Source: Phymorhynchus buccinoides
Taxonomy: Eukaryota > Mollusca > Gastropoda > Neogastropoda > Raphitomidae
NCBI GenBank assembly: GCA_017654935.2
Contig: CM065712.1
Location: 16,311,073-16,375,072, forward strand
Direction of reading: 5' to 3'
Length of the DNA stretch: 64,000 bases
This document shows, piece by piece, positions 54,001 to 63,000 of the stretch; the first letter of the stretch is position 1; each line of letters opens with the position of its first letter. The notes under the pieces are model-generated. The model saw only the letters and a program-made list of their open reading frames with translations, ran no database searches and was not told the origin of the DNA. Both the position numbers and the translations under genes were made by a program.

Positions 54001-57000
54001 AACAAGATGGTGTCACGCCAGATGATTTTCGTTTCTGGTTTGCAGGTTCGATTATTTCTTCGTAGTTGAATCATAACTCCGAATTCGCTACTGCCTAGCT
54101 GTGACGCTCGCCTTTTTTTCCAGAGAAAGTATCGAACCGCGATGCCCGCATGTCACTGAATCAAAGCAAAAACAGGTAAGTGGACTAGGTTATCGCAGCA
54201 AGACACTAGCTGTTGCCCTCTTAAGAACCGGACAAACTCATGGGTAACAGTATAAGCAAATGATATAAAAATGCGCAGTATTTGCGCCAATTGGCACATT
54301 TGTTGTTTCCCGTCAGCAACGTTAAGCGTTGCCATAGTTCCGTAATTGTCACCCCCCCAAGCTTTAATTTGTCGTCGCTGCGTGATGCGCCAAATCATAG
54401 CAGTAGGCAGGTATGCAGATGAGGACAACGAATAATACACCCATATCTCCAAACTGATAAAAAAAAAACAGATATTTGACTTTGCAATTCTATTGTGCGA
54501 AAACTAGCCCAGCGACTTAGGTCCCTTTCGTGGTGCTGGGTCACATATGGCAAATACAGAGGAACGCCGCCTATCCTGAAAGTTAAAGACTGTAGCAATG
54601 CGAAATGCTCGCCCCCCCCCCCCCGGGGGCCCTGAAATATACTTTTTTAAACATACCTTTCATAGCAATGGACGAGAAAAAAAAGAAAAATAGGAGCAAC
54701 TATCCGAGAACAAAAACCATAAGAAGCGATGTGCGAGGACAATTGTTCAAGAGCAATTAGTCCNNNNNNNNNNNNNNNNNNNNNNNNNNNNNNNNNNNNN
54801 NNNNNNNNNNNNNNNNNNNNNNNNNNNNNNNNNNNNNNNNNNNNNNNNNNNNNNNNNNNNNNNNNNNNNNNNNNNNNNNNNNNNNNNNNNNNNNNNNNNN
54901 NNNNNNNNNNNNNNNNNNNNNNNNNNNNNNNNNNNNNNNNNNNNNNNNNNNNNNNNNNNNNNNNNNNNNNNNNNNNNNNNNNNNNNNNNNNNNNNNNNNN
55001 NNNNNNNNNNNNNNNNNNNNNNNNNNNNNNNNNNNNNNNNNNNNNNNNNNNNNNNNNNNNNNNNNNNNNNNNNNNNNNNNNNNNNNNNNNNNNNNNNNNN
55101 NNNNNNNNNNNNNNNNNNNNNNNNNNNNNNNNNNNNNNNNNNNNNNNNNNNNNNNNNNNNNNNNNNNNNNNNNNNNNNNNNNNNNNNNNNNNNNNNNNNN
55201 NNNNNNNNNNNNNNNNNNNNNNNNNNNNNNNNNNNNNNNNNNNNNNNNNNNNNNNNNNNNNNNCAGATGTTCACTTTGATGGATTGAGATTAAGGATGTG
55301 GTCAGGCGATTTTTGAAAATTCCACAACTTTTCCAGGAGTTGTTGGGGCCTTTGCCGTTTTTCAAGCACTTTTCAAGCCCTGGAAAAGGCCATGTCAGTT
55401 TTCCAAGGTTTCAAGGACCTTGTACGAACCCTGATCATAAAAAATGTCAATCAACAGACAACGAATTAATTACCCGGGTCCCTTGAGGACCATCTCAGTG
55501 CTGTCCTCGCGGCCGTTGCCGATGGTGATGGAGGGCTGGTCGATGAAGTGGACGATGTGGCCGGTCAGCTGAGGGTCCATGTTCAGGTTGTAGATGTGGG
55601 GGGACGTCTTCCGCTTCTCCGCTATCAGGGCCGCTTGACCATCACCACCACCACCCTGAGAGAGAGGAAGAGAGAGAGAGAGTTTTCATTATCATCAGTT
55701 CAGTAGTTCAGGCACAGTGTGTTCAGGTTGTAGATGTGGGGAGACGTCTTCCGCTTCTCCACTATCATGGCCGCTTAACCTTCACCACCACCACCCTGAG
55801 AGAGAGAAAGTTTTCATTATCATCAGTTCAGTATCTTAGGCAATAGGTGACTGCAACTTGGTTTTTTTCACATAGACAGATCAACAGAGAGAGACAAGCA
55901 CAGGGCACTGTCTCCGCTATGAGGGCTCCATGGGTCCATCAATCCACGGCAGAATGATGAACGTGATGGTTATGGCCACAAACAGCAAAGATGACAATGA
56001 TGATGACATAATTCATAAAAATGATGATGATGATGATGATGATGACGATGATGCAGGCCTACCCCAGCCATCTGAGCCTCCTTCAGCCTCTCCTCAAAGG
56101 TCTTGGCCATCTCCTCCATTTCCTTCTGGTTGTTCTCCAGACGACTTTTGTACTCCTCCTCCATCTCCTCTTTCAGCTTGGCCAGCTCTGCAACACAGCC
56201 ACACACACAGAGGCATGCCATCATTTTCTGGTTTTCGGGAACAAATACGTTCAAAAATCCGGAATTTACCACCGTTTTTCAAGAACCTGGCAGGATAATG
56301 TAGTTTATTTCAGTGGAACGTACCTTCGGCTTCCCTAGTCAGACTCCCTCCCACTTAACTCTCTTGTGCGGTGAACGTTCGCGAACGTTCAGAAAAATTC
56401 GGATCGGAAATGCTGAGAACGTTCGGGAACGTACGGATTCCACGTGGCCCGTTTGGGCGCTTCCATTTTGTTTCTATCACATGGCAGTCACGTGAGCGCT
56501 TCAGCCTCGCTTTCGCTATAGATTACACTTCCGTCCTGTTGCTTGCAATGGCTTCTAGGCCGATTGGTTTGAAATATATGAATTTTTGAAAATTAGTGAC
56601 CGACTTCGGCATTTTCGCGATTTTCCCAATATGGATGACGAACAGTTATGGCGTCCATTGATTGAGGAAAGCGATGAATAGTCGTATTTTTGTGAAAGAT
56701 GGGACTTATGAGATCGCGAAGTGATGAGTAAGGAGTGTATTCTGACCTATTTCGGCAGCGAGCTTGTGTTTGTTCAATCGATGCGAATTTTTGAAGTCGT
56801 GTTACTGACATCAGCATTTTCCCGACTTTTACATCATGGATGATGAGTCGTTATTGCATCCACTGAGTGATGACAGCGATGGACATTCCTTTTTTTTGTG
56901 AAAGATAGGAATTATAAGAGCGTGAAGTGAAAGGGTAAGTGAATGATTTTGATCTGCATTTCCATTTCAGTCGTCTTAGGCTTCACCAGTCTGCAAAAGT

Positions 57001-60000
57001 AGGCAGTGAATGACTAGTGAATGCAGTTTGCGACTACACTTTGGCATTTTGATTTTTTTTGTGGAGCCATGCATCCCCATAACATCTTGAAATTCATTTT
57101 GCAAATCAGACAGACATCTCGGCAACACATTAAAAAAAAAAAAACACACAAAATCTGCTAGGGTATATTTTATTTTATTATTTTTCTGACGCTACCCCCC
57201 CTTTTGTATGGAGTGACGTCCCTTGGGCTAGGATGTCAGAGGTGATAGAGAGCACAGAGCGTCAGGCACAAGAGGGTTAAGACCTACTTCTCTGAAACAT
57301 TGCCTTTCTTCGTAAGTATTAAAATTACCTCCCTTATACAACTCCCTCCCACTTAAGACCTTATTTGGGATGGTTTTTCAAGGTCTTAAAAGGGAGGTTC
57401 AACTGTACTTACTATTGACGATCATGGTTGATCTTGCTGTGCCAATTCCCCAGAGCAAACTTCACAACACATAGGAAAGTCGATCTTTTGGCATCCTTCC
57501 CTAGCATGATAAACTACAGCCCTTTTGTAAGTTTGGGTCATTTGGGCTCGCCTATGGCGAGTTGGCGACTTGATTGAACACCCCTGCACAATTCTCCCTC
57601 TCCTCTATCTCACGCACACACTCAAAGCCCCCCACCCCCTCCAACACTCCCTTTCTCACAGCACACCACACACACACCCTCCAACCCCCCACACCCCTCG
57701 CTCCCACACTCCCCTTCTCACAGCATGCCTCACACACACCCTCCAACCCCCCACACCCCCCTCCAACCCCTCGCTCCCACACTCCCCTTCTCACAGCACG
57801 CCACACACACACCCTCCAACCCCCCACACCCCTCCAACCCCTCGCTCCCACACTCTCCCCTCTCACCAGCGTCATCGAGGTCCTCGTCGTCGTCCTTCAT
57901 CACCTCCATCTTGGTGTCTCCGGACAGCATGGCCTTCAGACGTTCGTTCTCCTCCTGCAGCTCACGGATCAGCTTCTCCGTCGGGTCTTCGTTGATCATC
58001 GCCTTCGTCTTGATCTGCTTGGCGCGGTCGGCTAAAAATAATAATAATAATAATGATGAACATTCATGGCGCTTAATCTTTAAAAAAAAGAAAAAAAAGC
58101 CCTAAGCGATTGCAATGACAAACACAAAATAATATGAAACAATAAATAAATAAATAAATAAACACCCACAAACATACACACCACACACACACATGTACCC
58201 CCCCCCCCCCACACACACACACACACACTTCCCTAAGCACATGTGCGCAGATACAACAACAACAACAACAACAACATACAGTATTTATACGGCGCTGAAT
58301 CTTGATAGAAATCAAATCAAAGCGCACACACACGTTAGCATTCAAAGCGCATTCAAACACAAACGCAATACAACGCGAACACACACAGATAACATAAATG
58401 GAATATAGCAGAAACAGACCTAATGGCAAGAGAGAGAAGATAAAGAGAGAGGAGCTTTAATGACGGGGGAACAGGTGGGTTTTGAGGTTAGCTTTGAAAG
58501 CAGAGAGAGTCGGTCGCTGACGGAGGGAGAGCGGAAGTTTGTTCCAGGAGGTCGGTCCTGAGACAGCAAAAGAGCGCCGACCAACAGTTGAAAGCTTATA
58601 CCTAGTGATCTGGAGAGAAAGAGGGTCAGAAACTGAACGTAAAGTGCGAGCTGGCGTATAGATGGAAATATTGTCACAGAGGTAAGATGGAGCAGCTTTA
58701 TGAATAGATTTATAGCAAAGTGTGTTTAATTTATACTCAATTCTGTCTGCGACAGGAAGCCAGTGCAAAGAACGCAGAAGAGGGCTAACATGATCAAACT
58801 TTTTCTTCCTAAGGACAAGACGAGCAGCTGTGTTTTGAATACGCTGGAGACAAGATAGAGAAGAGACTGATAGGCCAGAAAGGAGAGCATTACAGTAGTC
58901 AATACGAGATAGGATGAGGGAAGTAACAAGCTTTGCTGTGGCTTCATCTGAGAGGTATTTACGAATATAGCCAATGCAACGAATTTGATAGTAGCAGGAC
59001 TGACAGGTCTGAGTCAGGAAACTCTGCATGGAAAGAGTATTGTCCAAAGTGACACCTAAGTTTTTGACTGAGTCTGAGAGGGGAATGATATTGTTACCCA
59101 GTTGGATTGACTCTATGGAAACAGAGGCTAGTTTGTTTTTTGTCCCTACAAGCATTGCTTCGGTTTTTTCACCATTTAATTGAAGTTTATTTTGAACCAT
59201 CCAATTTTGAATATCAATATAGCAGTTGTTACTTTCTGTAAGAATGGAATCTAGATCTTCAGGGGTTGTACTGTTTTGGAGTTGTGAGTCATCTGCATAG
59301 AAGTGATGTTTCATGTCGTGCTGATCGATGACATTGGCAAGAGGTGACGTATACAAAGTAAACAAGACAGGACCAAGCACAGACCCCTGGGGGACTCCAC
59401 AAGAAAGCCTAACCTGTTCAGACTGACGACCATTGACCAGAACTGATTGAAAACGATCAGAAAGGTAAGAGGAAAACCAAGAAAGAGCAGGGCCCTTAAT
59501 TCCAAAAGTATGTTCAAGACGAGACAGAAGAATGGAGTGGTCTATGGTATCAAAGGCAGCAGAGAGATCAAGAAGTGTCAAAAGAGAGATTTGACCAGCA
59601 TCAGAAGCAAGTAAGAGGTCATTGACGATTTGAACAAGGGCTGTTTCTGTACTGTGGTTGGTTCTATAGGCAGACTGATAAGGATGATGAAGATTGTTTG
59701 AGGATAGATGATCGTTAAGTTGTTTCAGGACAGTCTTCTCAAGGAGTTTGGAGAGAAAAGGGAGGTTAGATACAGGTCTGTAGTTCTTTCAGATTATTAG
59801 GATCCAGATTGTTCTTCTTGAGAAGGGGCCTTACAAGAGCAGTTTTGAAAGCAGAAGGAAACACACCTGAAACTAAAGAAGAATTGATGATGTTGGTGAT
59901 TGATGGCAGAAGGTGTTGATAGATTTGTGAGAAAAGAGAGGCTGGGATGGGGTCAAGATCACATGATTTAAAATGCATTTCTTTCAAAGTAGAAAGAACT

Positions 60001-63000
60001 TCGGTCTCAGACACCGGCTTGAAAGAGAGAAGGGGGACACCAGTGAATGATGGGTCTGGAATAGTTGGTTGAAAAGGCATGGAGTCGATTTTTGATCGTA
60101 GATCGATAATCTTGGTGGAGAAGAAGGAGGAAAAGGTTTCTGGCAGTTTGTCAGGACTGATATTTGATGGCAGAGGACTTGATTTCTTGTTGCCTAGGAG
60201 ATCAGACATGGTGGAGAACAGGACCTTTGTTGTGTTGGCTTCAAGAATTTTAGATGAAAAATAGCTTGTTTTTGCCTTGGCCAGAAGAAGAGTGAAGATG
60301 TTACGAAGAAACTGATATATCTGACGATGTATTTCTAGTTTTGAGGCCCGCCACTGACGCTCAGCCTTACGACTAGTGCGTTTACTTACTCTAAGTTCAG
60401 GCGTGTACCAGGGAGCGCAGGGACGATCGGGCACAACACGAGTGGATGGGGGAGCGTGTTTATCAAGCAAGTTACTCATAGTAGAATTAAAAGTCGAGGC
60501 AGGGTCGTCGGAAATACTCACGTTAGAAAGGAGTTCTGTTGCCTCTGAACTAAAAGTATGAATATCTATAGACTTGAGATTACGGCGTGTGACCGTACGT
60601 TTATTTCTGGGAGTTTTGGAAAGATTAAGACTGGCGAGGACGGCAAAATGGTCAGAGGAAAGGATCTTAGACACTGACACTGATGAAACAAGTTGGTCGG
60701 AATCACGCGCGATTAGCCAGTCTATGATGTGGCCCTTGTTGTGTGTAGGCTCAGTTACAAGCTGAGAGAGGGAGTGGTTAGCAAGTGAGAGGCAGAGACG
60801 CTTTGTGTGAGAGGACTGTTGGTTGTCGAAGTGAAAATTAAAATCACCTAGCACAATAAGAGGACTGCGGTTCAGAGAATAGGAGTCAAGGAGGGCTTCA
60901 AATTCGGGATGAAACATTGAATCGGTGAGATTGTTAGTTCTGCTAGGGGGAGGGCGATAGATACAGGAGAAGACAACAGATTGACCAGACATGCTAAGAA
61001 CAACTTCTACAGCCTCGAAAGACAGATGGGGGAAGGGGAGGGTTGTGTTGAAGGAAAGGAATTTATCTAACACGTCCCTATACAGTACAGCGAGGCCCCC
61101 ACCTAAAGAAGAACGGGGGAAGGATTTAATTTTGTAGCCAGGGGGAGTTAGCTGCTTTAGTTTAGGTTCATGTCCATTACTTTTGAGCCACGTTTCGGTT
61201 ATAAAAACTAAATCAAAGTCATGCTCAAAAACATAGTCCGCAATATAGTCCGCTTTGTTCTCAGGGCAGACAGACTGGGCATTAAATACACATACACTAA
61301 AACTATCAGAGGATGGAATAGAGTTCAGTGACACAGATGATACGTCACACTGGTGGCTGGGTGCTGTAGGGGGAGGTGGAGACGGAGATCTGGGCGTTGA
61401 AGGCAGCAGTAGAGAAGCAAAGGGCTGGTTAGAAGACACATCACAGTCAGAGTCACAGTCGTTGGTCACGCAGTTGTCAACACATGGTTCAGGAACACAA
61501 CACGGGGATGAAGGGGTGGTGGATAGAACAGATACAGAGTCATAGTGCTGGAAGGCTGATGAAGGAGAGGTTGTGGCAGATGAAGCAGGAGACACAGGAA
61601 AGTTGAGTGGTGGCACAGGAGTGGAGTCGTCATGGTCGTCAGGCAGGCAGGAAGAGGTGGAAGGAGGCAAACATCTAGATGGTGAGGGTGGAGTGAGTTG
61701 GTCAGATGATGAAGTTGAGGCAAGCGGCGCAGATAGAATTGGCACACTTGTCCGGGGTTTGTTTTTACGGGGGTATCTTTTTCTGGGTAAAGACACGCCG
61801 AGGCCAAGTAGGCGAAGCTGCGAGATGGAATTAGCTTGCAGGCGAGCACATGGAATCGCCAACAGCTCAGAGCGCGAGTACTTGATGCGCGCGCAGTCTG
61901 GGATTAAGTTGTTCGACTGGGTGTTTTTTGGCCTTCCTTCAGGCCCCCCACCCCCATTTTGAGTCAGTGCCGTTGAAATGGGTTAAGTCGAGGTGTGTTT
62001 ACGTCACGTTTGCACACTGTTCCGCTTTTGTCTACATGTTTCCTTTTCAGTGGGGACATTTCCGCGTCATCTGGTTTGATTTGACGTCATGCGTTAGCAA
62101 CTATGTTGCTGTTTCGGTCTGTCCCTACGTCAGAGGCAGTTTTTATTTTGTCTCCCTACGGTCTTAGCATGTAGAGTTGGTTTCGAAGTGCAGTTGCACA
62201 TTCGTTCCGTGGCTTCTCAGTTTGCTAGTTTAGAGGTTGAATCTGCTGTTTTGCTGTTTTGAACCAACATGCCGGTTCAAAGGATGAGCATAGAACCACA
62301 TGGAGAGAGGAGAGATGACTGAAAATTTGAAGAGAGATGTTTGCTAAAGCGCCTGCTACACACATACGATTCGGATCTGAGGCTGTGACGTCATATCCTG
62401 CTTCAACCTCCCCCCCCCCCCCACCTTTATTTGACTTTGAATGCGTCGTCTGCATCCGTGCCTTCATTCACGATTCCAGCCTGATACTCGATCTCCATAG
62501 GTACGATATGAATGGAATTGACAACTTTGTTTGATCAGATTTTAGTCACACACTAGGCGCAACACATTGTAAGGTGCAGGGGTCTGAATTGAGGACAAAA
62601 GTATGGCCTTGTAGTTCATAAAATACGGTAAGCTGTGCCGTGAATTTCTGGGATGGCCTGTCCCGAAGGGTTGTTAACTTTTCAGCACTATGGGCGAATA
62701 CATTCGTCCAACACATCACTCTACTCTCCCACCAAATGCAAAGACATTCACTGCCAAGTACCCTGCCACGTGTCTGTCTGTTTAAAGAGCTTTAGGCACT
62801 GTTTCTGCCGTTAAAGCAATGCATACACACTTGGGAAAAAAAAGTTAGATGCAATGAACAACCAAGAATGTCAAAAAACACAAGGCGCTACAGGAGTTAA
62901 GGGAAACAACCCTCCAATAGCGAGTGAGTTAACCATATAATATTGCAGTTAAAAAAACACAACATATATTACCAAGTATTTAAAATAATAATTTTCCGCA

